NCBI RefSeq assembly: GCF_023822025.1
Contig: NZ_CP082909.1
Span: forward strand, 4,880,001-4,944,000
Source: Endozoicomonas sp. 4G
GTDB taxonomy: Bacteria; Pseudomonadota; Gammaproteobacteria; Pseudomonadales; Endozoicomonadaceae
Reading direction: 5' to 3'
Length of the DNA stretch: 64,000 nucleotides
The notes beneath the pieces were generated by a model. That model saw only the letters and a list, made by a program, of their open reading frames with translations. It was not told the origin of the DNA and made no database searches. Shown here piece by piece: positions 19,039 through 26,860 of the stretch. The translations under genes were made by a program, and so were the position numbers. Each line of letters opens with the position of its first letter. Positions within the stretch are counted from its first letter, which is position 1.

Positions 19039-20091
19039 TTATCCCTTCTCAAGCAACCGGCGCAAATCAATGATTGCGGCATTGGCACGGGAAATATAAT
19101 TAGCCATGACCAGCGAATGGTTGGCCAGTACGCCAAACCCACCACCATTAAGAATGAAGGGACTCCAAACCGTTTCCTGGGTGGCTTCCAGCTCCCGAAT
19201 GATTTGCTTCAGGCTGATGGTGGCGTTCTTTTTCTCCAGCACATCAGCGAAGTCCACTTCTACCGCCTTCATCAGATGAATCAGTGCCCAGGAAGAACCT
19301 CGGGCCTCATAGAAAACATCGTCGATTTTGGTCCAGGGTGTTTTCACTTCTACCAGGGCGCTGGCTTCTGTGGACTGGGAAGCTTCGGCATCCCCCGCCA
19401 GATCGGTATTAATGCGCGGTTTGCCGACACTGGCACTTAACCTTTGCGAAAGACTGCCCAAACGGGTTTCAACATCGGTCAGCCAGCGGGTCAGGTTATC
19501 GGCACGGGCATAGAACTGGGCACGGTCCTGCCTGTCAGGCAGTCGGTTCATATAATTGCCCAGTTTATCAATACCACGCTGATATTCTTTTTCACTGGAA
19601 GGCAGAATCCAGCTCTTGGAATCAAAGTTAAACTGAGGCTCGGCAATGGCCAGATCACGATCTTCCTGGGACTGAGACTGTGAACGACTCATATCTTTAC
19701 GAAGGGAGCGCGCCATATCACGCACCTGAACCAGTACACCCAGCTCCCAGCTTGGCATATTGTCCATAAGCACACCGGGAGGGCCGATATCATTGCGAAG
19801 ATAACCACCGGGCTTGTTCAGCAGTGTATCGGCAATGCGATAAAGCGTAGCCGTCGTCGTGTAACCCACCACAACTTCCTGGCCATTCGCCTGTGCCATC
19901 TGATCAGTATTGGCTTTTACTGAAAAACTGTCCGGCTCATTGCTCCAGTACATCCCCAAAGCAGCCAGACCAATCACTACGACACCCGCCGCGACGGCAA
20001 TCGTTTTACCCCCGGGCATACTGCCCCCCAAGGTGCCCGTGAGACCTTCAGCGACTGAAGACACACGCTCTTTTATCTTTTCCAGAGCCAT
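19039..20091 (-). CDS. DUF2333 family membrane-anchored protein
   Basis: 350 residues from the ATG at 20091, chosen for its GAGGAATCT ribosome site; an ATG at 20127 would add twelve residues. One membrane segment lies at about residues 33-50 (GGKTIAVAAGVVVIGLAAL), followed by a long soluble region containing the conserved-looking TLYRIADTLLNKPGGYLRND and MPSWELGVL. I assign it to DUF2333, a proteobacterial family of unknown function, from memory of these motifs. It stands alone. Confidence 0.75.
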   Translation of the reverse strand: MALEKIKERVSSVAEGLTGTLGGSMPGGKTIAVAAGVVVIGLAALGMYWSNEPDSFSVKANTDQMAQANGQEVVVGYTTTATLYRIADTLLNKPGGYLRNDIGPPGVLMDNMPSWELGVLVQVRDMARSLRKDMSRSQSQSQEDRDLAIAEPQFNFDSKSWILPSSEKEYQRGIDKLGNYMNRLPDRQDRAQFYARADNLTRWLTDVETRLGSLSQRLSASVGKPRINTDLAGDAEASQSTEASALVEVKTPWTKIDDVFYEARGSSWALIHLMKAVEVDFADVLEKKNATISLKQIIRELEATQETVWSPFILNGGGFGVLANHSLVMANYISRANAAIIDLRRLLEKG

Positions 20092-20218
20092 AGATTCCTC
20101 ATTGCCCCCTATCTGAGTGTTGCTCATTATCCTCTATTCGGGGCGGGTATTAAAGACACGGCACCTGTGTCAGATGAATTATGACTCGGAAAAGACCCGG
20201 AGCAGACTTTTCTTAAAT

Positions 20219-20620
20219 TTAAAGGCGAAGTTTTTCCATAGCTGCATCCGCCAGGAATGCTGATCGACTTTTTACGTCGTGACTTTTTACATAAGAGTCA
20301 ATTTTGTTGACCAGTACACCGGGAAGCGTGACATTGATTTTTTCTGTTTTCCCAAGGTAAGGAGATAAATCTACTTCGATCAGGCCCCAACCCCATCCTT
20401 CATAATCCGGATTGACCATCAAGTCTTTCACTGGAGATGGAAGAGGAACCTCCTCACCGTTACCAACCATCTCCTCTAACATAATATGAGCGACCTCAAC
20501 GGCCCCCTTATAAGCTTCTTCGTAGGTATCCCCTGCCGTGATTGCCCCCGGTATGTCAGGTATTGCAATACCAGTGGCATGCTCATCGTCACCCCACTCA
20601 ATAGCAATTGGGTATTTCAT
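20219..20620 (-). CDS. hicB: HicB-type antitoxin
   Basis: 133 residues from the ATG at 20620, which has GAGGACTACGT in front; an upstream start at 20653 is less likely. The N-terminal half is the HicB partial RNase-H-like fold (MKYPIAIEWGDD, IPDIPGAITAGDT, YEEAYKGAVEVA). The C-terminus (VTLPGVLVNKIDSYV, SRSAFLADAAMEKL) is a ribbon-helix-helix DNA-binding tail. It neutralises HicA and represses the pair. The toxin gene lies upstream with a gap of about 65 bases. Confidence 0.9.
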   Translation of the reverse strand: MKYPIAIEWGDDEHATGIAIPDIPGAITAGDTYEEAYKGAVEVAHIMLEEMVGNGEEVPLPSPVKDLMVNPDYEGWGWGLIEVDLSPYLGKTEKINVTLPGVLVNKIDSYVKSHDVKSRSAFLADAAMEKLRL

Positions 20621-20685
20621 ACGTAGTCCTCGTTGAGTAACCCTATTCTGCATGAAGGTTTTGAGTTGATACCGAGCTCATCGTT

Positions 20686-20868
20686 TTATATGAGTCCGGC
20701 TTGCTTCCTGATTGCTTTCAATGTTCCCTGCTTCAAATCCTTTTTGGGATGCGGTATGGGTACTGATCTGTTGAAATCTGGATGTTTGAAAATGTGGTGG
20801 CTTCCTCTCACCCTGTCGAGCTTCCAGCCGGCCGCCTCCATTTCCTTTATCAACTCTGAACTTTTCAC
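20686..20868 (-). CDS. hicA: HicA-type mRNA interferase toxin
   Basis: About 60 residues with the double-stranded-RNA-binding-like HicA fold: KSSELIKEMEAAGW, then GSHHIFKHP with the catalytic histidine, and PIPHPKKDLKQGTLKAIRKQAG. HicA cleaves mRNA when free of HicB. I place the start at the GTG at 20868, because the family begins close to KSSEL and an AAGGG lies eight bases upstream; a TTG at 20874 is the alternative. The palindrome upstream is a likely HicB operator. Confidence 0.88.
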   Translation of the reverse strand: MKSSELIKEMEAAGWKLDRVRGSHHIFKHPDFNRSVPIPHPKKDLKQGTLKAIRKQAGLI

Positions 20869-20904
20869 CTCCAACGCCCTTGTTTGTCGAACATCGTTTT
20901 AATA

Positions 20905-20918
20905 TAACTCTAGAGTTA
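20905..20918. promoter_or_regulatory. 14-bp perfect palindrome upstream of hicA
   Basis: TAACTCTAGAGTTA is a perfect 14-bp palindrome about 37 bases before the hicA start, the usual place for the operator bound by the HicB ribbon-helix-helix tail. The surrounding sequence is AT-rich and promoter-like. Confidence 0.6.
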
Positions 20919-21042
20919 CCTTTTTCAAGTATTTTTATATCTCGAGAGCTATTTTTTTATGGTTACCTCTCATCACGTTGTACTTTGGTCAACGTCACTT
21001 CCTGTCTCTACTTTGATGCCATGAACGGAGATAACGGTAGTA

Positions 21043-21073
21043 ACCTACTTGCCCCTAAAAGGAGCGGGCAGGT
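21043..21073 (-). repeat. IS605-type right-end hairpin relic
   Basis: The sequence around cttgcccctaaaaggagcggg closely resembles the hairpin at the end of the TnpB element near 33524-33550 (ctcgcccctaaaggagcgag). No transposase remains nearby, so this looks like a scar. The rest of the 344-bp stretch 20875-21218 holds the hicA operator and the tRNA promoter. Confidence 0.4.
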
Positions 21074-21104
21074 CGCCAGAAAAAGCTTTATTAAAATCAG
21101 AGGG

Positions 21105-21134
21105 TTGGCGAGAACGCCCTGATATGCTTATAAT
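21105..21134 (+). promoter_or_regulatory. Sigma-70 promoter for the tRNA gene
   Basis: TTGGCG (21105-21110) and TATAAT (21129-21134) are separated by 18 bp, giving a start near 21141 and a leader of about 75 bases before the tRNA. The perfect -10 box supports it. Confidence 0.55.
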
Positions 21135-21218
21135 TCACACCCACTAGGGCTCTGTGACCTACAGTCTTGTGCGTTATGCGTCATCAGGAAAGATTACAGG
21201 GTCGATAGTGTCAAAATG

Positions 21219-21295
21219 GGGCCTTTAGCTCAGTTGGTTAGAGCATCCGACTCATAATCGGCAGGTCCTGGGTTCGAGTCCCGGAAGGCCCACCA
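21219..21295 (+). tRNA. tRNA with CAT anticodon (Met elongator, or Ile2)
   Basis: A full cloverleaf including encoded CCA: acceptor GGGCCTT/AAGGCCC, D arm gctc/gagc, anticodon loop CTCATAA with CAT, T arm ctggg-ttcgagt-cccgg. CAT with an A discriminator fits elongator tRNA-Met, or tRNA-Ile2 if C34 becomes lysidine; the sequence alone does not separate them. Base pair 27-43 is a T-C mismatch and 50-64 a T-G wobble. The gene is the left attachment site of the integrative element: its 3' half from the anticodon onward is supplied by the element. Confidence 0.93.
21249..21295 (+). other. attL: core plus element-supplied tRNA 3' half
   Basis: The core gactcataatcggcaggtc is followed by the T arm ctggg/cccgg and the shared aaggcccacca. 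Compared with attR the T stem differs at most positions yet remains paired, so the two 3' halves derive from different tRNA alleles. Confidence 0.85.
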
Positions 21296-21303
21296 GATAC
21301 AGC

Positions 21304-21340
21304 AAGGGTTAGCGTGTTAATAACTGCTAACCCTTTTTCT
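21304..21340 (+). terminator. Intrinsic terminator after the tRNA
   Basis: A 10-bp stem (aagggttagc / gctaaccctt, 12-base loop) followed by TTT lies nine bases after the CCA end. It is inside the element, which therefore brings its own terminator to replace the one displaced to 30840. Confidence 0.8.
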
Positions 21341-21351
21341 TTGAATCCGTA

Positions 21352-21373
21352 TTTGCTCCCCTCTTTGCTCCCC
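21352..21373. repeat. Integrase arm-type sites, left end
   Basis: Two copies of TTTGCTCCCC (21352-21361 and 21364-21373) followed by tgtcgggct. The same arrangement, with the same spacing and the same following octamer, occurs at the right end just inside attR, as expected for tyrosine-integrase arm sites. Confidence 0.7.
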
Positions 21374-21577
21374 TTTATTGTCGGGCTGTAGCGGCATTAC
21401 ACGGGAATGAAACAGACCTTTTTTTACCTGTCTTCTCTCCTGTCGGTGTCCAGAAATACTTAAAAACAAGCAATCCAAATATGCAGTTACCCCAGACTGG
21501 CGTGGGTCCTTTCTGGCCTAATTGCTGCGGGTGTGAATGGTCGCGGTATTTTCAGTGTGGCTGGAGGGTGAAAATGG

Positions 21578-21661
21578 ATTTCCTCTATTGAGGGATTTAA
21601 TAGAGGAAATTCCCGTAATAACAAGGCCTACAGGATAGTGATGAGTAAAAATAGAGGAAAT
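21578..21661. repeat. 12-mer iterons, candidate replication or control site
   Basis: AATAGAGGAAAT occurs exactly at 21599-21610 and 21650-21661 and inverted at 21578-21589. The first two form a 33-bp palindrome with a 9-base spacer. The position, in the non-coding left end of an element that carries its own primase, suggests an origin or crr-like site, but this is inference. Confidence 0.45.
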
Positions 21662-21922
21662 GATAGTGTCAATTTCCCCTCCCTGTCGTCAGCTTCGCCA
21701 GCTCTCAGGCCAGTAGAAGCAAGGGCTTTATAGAGCTGCTGCTGACGACCATAGAACACAGGAATTTAGCCAATTCCCGCGCGTCCGTTCCCCCGTGGAT
21801 GTGCCGATCTGGTCAGGGTCCCATCGCAACTATTCGAATCTGCACAGTTTGGGGCTGGTGGCTGTCTGGTTGTTCTATCAGTTCTGTTTTTATCTTCATG
21901 GCCAATGGGTTATCAGACACAA

Positions 21923-22060
21923 GTGACACTCCCCGCCTTGTCAGGCGAGGCTTCTGATTTCACAGGCTACAGCCAGCCTGTAACGACTGGACTTACATGG
22001 AAGCCTCCATCAGCAGTAACCGGGTGCCCCTCGGTTATTTGTTGGTCTTTTGTTTGGTTT
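21923..22060 (-). ncRNA. Possible TnpB guide-RNA (reRNA) relic without TnpB
   Basis: On the minus strand the segment ends with gaagcctcgcctg, a hairpin, then gggagtgtcac, the shape of an IS605-group right end. Upstream of it are three more hairpins: acaggct/agcctgt (21962-21981), atgga/tccat (21997-22010) and aaccg/cggtt (22018-22036). No tnpB reading frame adjoins. It could be a solo guide RNA or a decayed element; it could also be an unrelated structured RNA of the satellite. Confidence 0.3.
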
Positions 22061-22558
22061 TCCGCTGCCTTAACGGGTCACTCAGGTATGGGCTCGTCTG
22101 GTTCTTCAAGGGCGGTTGGGCAGTTTTCTCTGCCTTAACTTTTCGTCCAGTGCTTGGTTTTCGTCACCGGGTGCCCTTGCAGGGGCAGACCGAGGGTGAA
22201 TATAGCCAGCTATGTACAAAAACGCAACCGGAACGCTCTGCGTTCCCGTCTTATATCCCCGCCCGATTGGGCGAGGGTTTACGACGATTTTGCTAAACAA
22301 CAACCACCTTCAGTGAATTCTCATATTTAGTGAAATTCTGCGCGCCAGCTTACCCGCAACGGGGAGACTCTCCAGAAGGACCCACGGCACTTACCGAACG
22401 ATGGGACCCTGAACAGTCGGTATGCTCCACGGGGTGACGGACTCGCGGGAACTGGGAGATTTTCGGGACTGTATGCTTTCCACCACCAGCGACCCTAGCC
22501 CCTCTGGTAGCAAGGCTGGATACCGGAAAAGGTGGAAAACCAGAGAGGACAGAAAAGC
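22061..22558. other. Gene-free left end of the satellite
   Basis: No convincing gene is seen on either strand. Open frames here are short, mutually overlapping and lack ribosome sites. The stretch is GC-rich with small inverted repeats (for example cctctggt near 22500 and accagagagg near 22541). Together with 21374-22060 it makes about 1.2 kb of non-coding DNA, long for so compact an element. Confidence 0.5.
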
Positions 22559-22789
22559 TTACCGGGTCTGCCTGCGCTGTTGTGGTTTGTGTATCCTGGT
22601 CATTGGCTGGAAGGGTTGCCACTGTCGGCTATTCCTATTCCGGTATTGTCCAGTAATCAGTAAACCCAGTTCACAGTTAAACAGCCTGGTTATCTTCACG
22701 TGAGTTGCTGGCACATTCAGGTATTCAGCCACCCAATTTATTATCATCCGCTGGTTAGCAATGAACCTGTTTTCAGCATTGATTAGCAT
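22559..22789 (-). CDS. Small unknown protein of the satellite
   Basis: 76 residues from the ATG at 22789, which is preceded by AGGAG at good spacing; an earlier in-frame start at 22819 lacks one. The sequence has a hydrophobic helix-like middle (MIINWVAEYLNVPATHVKITRLF) and a Gln/Arg-rich tail. No family recognised. It is the last gene of the leftward satellite operon, after a strong hairpin. Confidence 0.55.
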   Translation of the reverse strand: MLINAENRFIANQRMIINWVAEYLNVPATHVKITRLFNCELGLLITGQYRNRNSRQWQPFQPMTRIHKPQQRRQTR

Positions 22790-22824
22790 GGTCGTTCTCC
22801 TGAAAAAAACAGAAATCATGTAGG

Positions 22825-22887
22825 GTAGGGGTCAGTAAAAAGGGGTAAAAAGTCTTTTTACTGGTTTTTACTGATACCTACCCCTAC
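22825..22887. promoter_or_regulatory. Nested inverted repeats over the DUF3987 stop
   Basis: Outer arms GTAGGGGTCAGTAAAAA (22825-22841) and the matching 22865-22887 enclose a perfect inner repeat gtaaaaa-gtc-tttttac (22846-22862). The structure spans the last codons of the DUF3987 gene and could act as terminator, attenuator or mRNA end. Confidence 0.5.
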
Positions 22888-24463
22888 TATTTTTCGTTTT
22901 TTCTTCTTCTGTCAGGCAAGCCGGGTTTATATGAAAAGTGACTGAAGGACGGCCCCGGCCTTTTGATTCTTCCCGCACAATATAGCCATGTAGTTCTAAC
23001 CACTTTACAGCCTGTTCTCGGTTCCGCTTCTCTTGCAGCCCTACCCACCTTCTACGCTCAAGGTCTGCCATTTTGAAGGGTTGTGGCAACTGCCCTATAC
23101 GGTCCGCCAGTATCCGGGCCCCGGCTAATGGATCGTCGGCCAGGGCATAAACCCGTCTGGCGTGAGTCTCCAATACATCGCACCAGCGGATAGCCATTTC
23201 AACCGATGCCTTGCTGATCCGGCCTGTTGCCCCGTTGCTGATAACATGAAACACAAGGGCCAGTGCTGGCATTAAAGACGGATACTTTCCGAGGTGGCTT
23301 TCCATCTGCAGGCTGACACCTTCGCCACTGATCCGGGTCATCAGATCAGAGTACCAGCGGTTAAACAGTGCCTGCGCCTGATCATCGAATCGGATAGCGG
23401 GCCTGTCCTCTTCCTCTGGTTGGTATGGGATGTTGTCCAGCCTTCGAAATACCTGATATGCCTGTTCCTTCAATGCCTTGTCCGGGCTCCTGTCGGTCAG
23501 CCTGAATGATCGTTTATCTGGATACACCAGCAGCTGAAAACGTTCTACAAGTCCATCGTCCCCGCTCCCGTCTCTCTGGGTCATCAACAGTGGCAGTAAT
23601 CGCCCCGGTTGAATCCCTCCAAGCAATGACACTGTGTTAGAGGGTATGTATACATCGTCACGGGTTACACGGTCATAGCTGTATGTTCCATCGCCGTTGA
23701 ACGCTTCCAGCCAGAAAGCCCGGTCCTGTTGTCGGTCGTCCCGGTTGAGCCCTGCTATCCATCCGGCCAGCTCATCACGAAACAGTAGCAACCCCCATGG
23801 ATTTTCAGACAGCAATATACCCAGTTTCTCTACAGTGGCGTCATTGACGATGTAACGGCGGCTGGCGGGCTTCTCCGGGTCGCTGCTTTCATCCATCAAC
23901 AAGGCTTCAGCGGCCTGTAGATCCTTTTTCTTTACCAGTGCCTGCGCCTGTCGCTCTGCTTCCCTGGTTGCCATCTGGTTTATTTTCTCTTGCGCCTGGT
24001 AACGCTTCAGGTCTTCCTTGTGCTCTGCTCTGGCTTCAGCCTCCAGCCGGGTTAATGGCTTGGTAGTGTCTTTGATAACAGGTATCTTTTTCTGGCTTGG
24101 CCTGCCAATACAGCAACCCCACAGATTAGGAATGATTGCCCAGTCGTCATACTGCTTTGGTTTCACACTAACCTTTCGACCGATCAAACTCCCCAGGGCA
24201 GTTACAGCAGAAACAGCGGCATATTCAAAGGGGGCATTGTCCATTCGCTCTACTGTGTCCACCAGCCAGCCGGAAAGCTCCGGGGGGAGCATATCCGGTG
24301 TAATCTCCTGAACGGGTAGCAGGTCGTTCTTGATAGGCTTCAGTTCCGGCCAATCAATAGCGGGCCTGCTCCCACTGTCTAAACCACTCTGCCTGATTTC
24401 TTTCTGTATGGCTTCAGGCTGGACGACTTTAATGTTTGGGTGTGTCTGGTCACACAGTGCCAT
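22868..24463 (-). CDS. DUF3987 (YfjI-like) replication-associated protein
   Basis: 531 residues. DUF3987 proteins accompany primases in prophages and satellites and are thought to be helicase-like. Family features: PPELSGWLVDTVERMDNAPFEY near residue 60, a degenerate P-loop region CCIGRPSQKKIPVIKD near residue 115 (GxPxxxK rather than GxxxxGK), a long Lys/Glu/Ala helix, and LLLFRDELAGWIAGLNRDD near 225, a Walker-B-like strand. The C-terminus (QAVKWLELHGYIVREESKG) resembles a winged helix. It overlaps the upstream primase gene by 14 bases. A primase plus DUF3987 pair would replace the fused P4 alpha protein. Confidence 0.8.
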   Translation of the reverse strand: MALCDQTHPNIKVVQPEAIQKEIRQSGLDSGSRPAIDWPELKPIKNDLLPVQEITPDMLPPELSGWLVDTVERMDNAPFEYAAVSAVTALGSLIGRKVSVKPKQYDDWAIIPNLWGCCIGRPSQKKIPVIKDTTKPLTRLEAEARAEHKEDLKRYQAQEKINQMATREAERQAQALVKKKDLQAAEALLMDESSDPEKPASRRYIVNDATVEKLGILLSENPWGLLLFRDELAGWIAGLNRDDRQQDRAFWLEAFNGDGTYSYDRVTRDDVYIPSNTVSLLGGIQPGRLLPLLMTQRDGSGDDGLVERFQLLVYPDKRSFRLTDRSPDKALKEQAYQVFRRLDNIPYQPEEEDRPAIRFDDQAQALFNRWYSDLMTRISGEGVSLQMESHLGKYPSLMPALALVFHVISNGATGRISKASVEMAIRWCDVLETHARRVYALADDPLAGARILADRIGQLPQPFKMADLERRRWVGLQEKRNREQAVKWLELHGYIVREESKGRGRPSVTFHINPACLTEEEKTKNSRGRYQ

Positions 24464-25451
24464 GCTTTAGCCCTCCGGTGGCAAGATAAAAGTCTGAAAA
24501 GTCTGTGCCCTGATCGCTGGTCTGTTTCAGTGTTGGCAGTAACACAGCGGCCCCGGTGGATTCAGCCGCTTTAAGTGCCTGAGATAGCCCGGGGTTGTCG
24601 GGCTGGTGGGTGTCGTTGTCGGCGGCAATGATTAACCGGCTGTCCGGGTTCTGGTCTCTGGCGATCCGTGCGACGGCTTCAAGGTTGTGTTTGCCCGCAG
24701 CGGCATAGACCCTCACAGCTTGGCTATCCATCAGGTACAGGCTTGCCCCGGTTGCCCAGCCTTCACAGACGTACACAGTCCATGCCTCAGCTCCGAAACG
24801 ATGGTAAACCCCTTCGCACAGGCCATATTTGAGCCTGAACTTTTTGCCTTCCGGGGTGATCCGTTCCAAATTAACCAGCTTGTGCCCTTCAGCATACAGA
24901 GCCACCAGCAGCAAGCGGCCTTGCTGGTACAGTCCCAAGGGTGGGAGTTTCTTTTTGACAAGGTAAGGGTGGTTCGGGTCAGCCGGTTTTGCCCCTGCCA
25001 GAATAAACGGCACCCTATCAGCTACCTGGTTCTGCCTTCTCCGCTTCTCTTCTGCTTCCAGAGCCTGCCATTCTTCCTGCAGCGCTTTTCTCTGTGCCAT
25101 TCTGACCGCTATACGGGTCTGTTCTGCCAGCGCTTCGGCTTCATTGCGGTATGGCTTCCGCTCGATCCCCAGATAACGGGCTACCTGGTCTACTGCTTCA
25201 GGAAACCGGCATTCCTGCATTTTCATAATCAGGCTGAAACCGTCACCAGAACCACAATGACGACAGAAGTAATGCCCAATGTCAGCGTTCCTGAATTCGT
25301 AACGGTCACGGCCGCCACAATGGGGACAGGGTATATTTCGCTTGCGAGGGTTTACCTCGTTATCTGTCAGGCCACATACAGCCTGTAGAATGCTGTCCCA
25401 CTGTCCACCAGCAGCCAGCTTTACCCGATCCGTGAATAGCTGTGCTGTCAT
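24450..25451 (-). CDS. TOPRIM primase with zinc ribbon (P4 alpha N-terminal type)
   Basis: 333 residues. The N-terminal zinc ribbon CPHCGGRDRYEF ... YFCRHCGSGDGF lies at residues 40-73, as in P4 alpha and DnaG-like primases. A charged helical linker follows. The TOPRIM domain starts with the Glu motif VYVCEGWATGASLYL near residue 225 and ends with the acidic cluster LIIAADNDTH near residue 275. It would prime replication of the excised element. The start overlaps the stop of the 48-residue gene upstream, and its end overlaps the DUF3987 gene. Confidence 0.87.
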   Translation of the reverse strand: MTAQLFTDRVKLAAGGQWDSILQAVCGLTDNEVNPRKRNIPCPHCGGRDRYEFRNADIGHYFCRHCGSGDGFSLIMKMQECRFPEAVDQVARYLGIERKPYRNEAEALAEQTRIAVRMAQRKALQEEWQALEAEEKRRRQNQVADRVPFILAGAKPADPNHPYLVKKKLPPLGLYQQGRLLLVALYAEGHKLVNLERITPEGKKFRLKYGLCEGVYHRFGAEAWTVYVCEGWATGASLYLMDSQAVRVYAAAGKHNLEAVARIARDQNPDSRLIIAADNDTHQPDNPGLSQALKAAESTGAAVLLPTLKQTSDQGTDFSDFYLATGGLKHGTV

Positions 25452-25594
25452 CGTCTTTCACTCCTGCCCGCTTTTGATGGGTCTCTGACCAGCTCTTTAA
25501 GGTGTTCAAGCCACCTATTGCCGCTCTGGAGCCTAACCGAGTTTCTGATCGAGTATTTTTTGTGGGCACCACGGTTTAGAGGTTTACGAGTCAT
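25448..25594 (-). CDS. 48-residue basic protein in the satellite operon
   Basis: A small open frame from ATG 25594 to TGA 25448. Its start overlaps the end of the preceding gene and its stop overlaps the primase start (ATGA), the tight coupling typical of real phage-type genes. The product is strongly basic (MTRKPLNRGAHKKYSIRNS at the N-terminus). No family recognised; it may bind nucleic acid. Confidence 0.55.
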   Translation of the reverse strand: MTRKPLNRGAHKKYSIRNSVRLQSGNRWLEHLKELVRDPSKAGRSERR

Positions 25595-25835
25595 CACTGC
25601 TTTCCTCCATCCTTTCCTCCATCCTTTCTTCCAGCTCTCCCGCCAGATGGTGAACGGATCGGCACAGCTCTTTCAGAGCGGTGGCAATATGGGTTGTCTC
25701 AAGTTCAGTCAACCGTGGAGAAATGCCGCATTCAGCACTAACAGTCTCTTCAGCCAACAGACAGGACAGGCCATAAGCCGGAATACTGAGGCGGCTGATT
25801 TCATTGGTCAGCTGTTTTACTGTTTTATGACCCAT
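25584..25835 (-). CDS. Small unknown satellite protein
   Basis: 83 residues, helical, ending in an acidic tail with a tandem EERM repeat coded by a 12-bp DNA repeat (about 25603-25630). It has no recognised family. It begins four bases after the preceding gene and overlaps the following 48-residue gene, so it belongs to the same translation-coupled operon. Confidence 0.55.
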   Translation of the reverse strand: MGHKTVKQLTNEISRLSIPAYGLSCLLAEETVSAECGISPRLTELETTHIATALKELCRSVHHLAGELEERMEERMEESSDDS

Positions 25836-25839
25836 GCGC

Positions 25840-26034
25840 TTACCCTCCCTGCTGATTCATTTCTTTGATCATTTCCCACAAGTGATCCCTTGCGGCTTTG
25901 TCCTTTTCGATTACCTCCAGCCACTGATCGCGGTCTGACTCAGAAATATGGTCTTGTCGGGAAAAGAATTCAGCTTGGCCCTTTTCAAAGGACAGGGCTA
26001 ACAATGCCTGCTCGAGTGCTTCAATGCGAGTCAT
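25840..26034 (-). CDS. Small acidic helical satellite protein
   Basis: 64 residues, mostly charged helix (MTRIEALEQALLALSFEKGQ at the N-terminus). Its ATG overlaps the stop of the previous gene by four bases. No family recognised. Confidence 0.55.
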   Translation of the reverse strand: MTRIEALEQALLALSFEKGQAEFFSRQDHISESDRDQWLEVIEKDKAARDHLWEMIKEMNQQGG

Positions 26035-26741
26035 GCTGACACCCTCCAGCCACAGACGACGGCATCCAGCTTTCTGGCTTCTTTACGGGCTTGCTGGTGG
26101 GAGTTGAACGACAGGGTAATGTAACCACGTACACGACGGTCACATAGACGGTGGGAGCTGCCTTTCAGTAAGGCAAGACGACAGGTTATAGCCATTGGGT
26201 GGCCTCCTTTAGTTTTGGAGCCTGCCACCCAGGGTGATAAGTCTGAATTGGTGGCAGAGCTGATAGGGTTATCACCACCGGCACTAAAGGAAACCGGCCT
26301 ACCCGAAGGTAGCCCCATCAGCCCTACCATAAAACGGTAAGTACGCTGAAGTAAGCAACAAAAAAGCCGCTCTGCTGGCGACTGTTGCGCCTTTAGTATT
26401 ACCGGGGTGATAGTCCGGGTTACAGATTTTGCTGTAACACTGTGAACGATAGCGCACTCATTCCCGTCAGGCAATGAGTTATTAACACACAAGGTGATTC
26501 CGCTATAGCAGCCTTGCTTTTGGACTACGGGTAAACTGCTCACATCTGAGAAGTTAGGCAAATACGCCTTCTGAACTATGGGTAAACTCATCAAATCTGA
26601 GGAGTTAAGCGAATCTACCTGCTGTTGCTCTTTGTGTTGCTCATAACGGGTTAAACCTTGCTGTACGTGGGTTGGCCTTTGTCCTTCTTTATGCCCTTCA
26701 TAGCATTTTGCTACTGCCTGACCGACTTTATTTTTTTTCAT
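26031..26741 (-). CDS. Ash-like satellite protein; true start may be 26195
   Basis: The open frame codes 236 residues, but only the end is clearly gene-like. An internal ATG at 26195 has GGAGG at ideal spacing and would give a 54-residue basic protein (MAITCRLALLKGSSHRL start). The part before it contains FMVGLMGLPSGRPVSF, which recalls the Ash family of P4-like elements, and two imperfect copies of a 58-bp sequence near 26510-26630. In P4 the corresponding region holds the immunity RNA, so the upstream half may be RNA rather than protein. Both readings are kept open. Confidence 0.45.
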   Translation of the reverse strand: MKKNKVGQAVAKCYEGHKEGQRPTHVQQGLTRYEQHKEQQQVDSLNSSDLMSLPIVQKAYLPNFSDVSSLPVVQKQGCYSGITLCVNNSLPDGNECAIVHSVTAKSVTRTITPVILKAQQSPAERLFCCLLQRTYRFMVGLMGLPSGRPVSFSAGGDNPISSATNSDLSPWVAGSKTKGGHPMAITCRLALLKGSSHRLCDRRVRGYITLSFNSHQQARKEARKLDAVVCGWRVSA

Positions 26742-26860
26742 AGCCTGGTATCCATTCTTGAAGCTGACAGGGCAGGACGTTTATTTATCAGCGGGTTTAG
26801 GGGTGTCCTACCCTGCGTCTATTTTCTGGCTGGTGGGTCTACTCAAATTGAGTAAGCCAG

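Noticed and set aside
21905-22703. Several plus-strand reading frames in the satellite's left end
   Set aside because: They overlap one another, lack ribosome sites and point against every other gene of the element.
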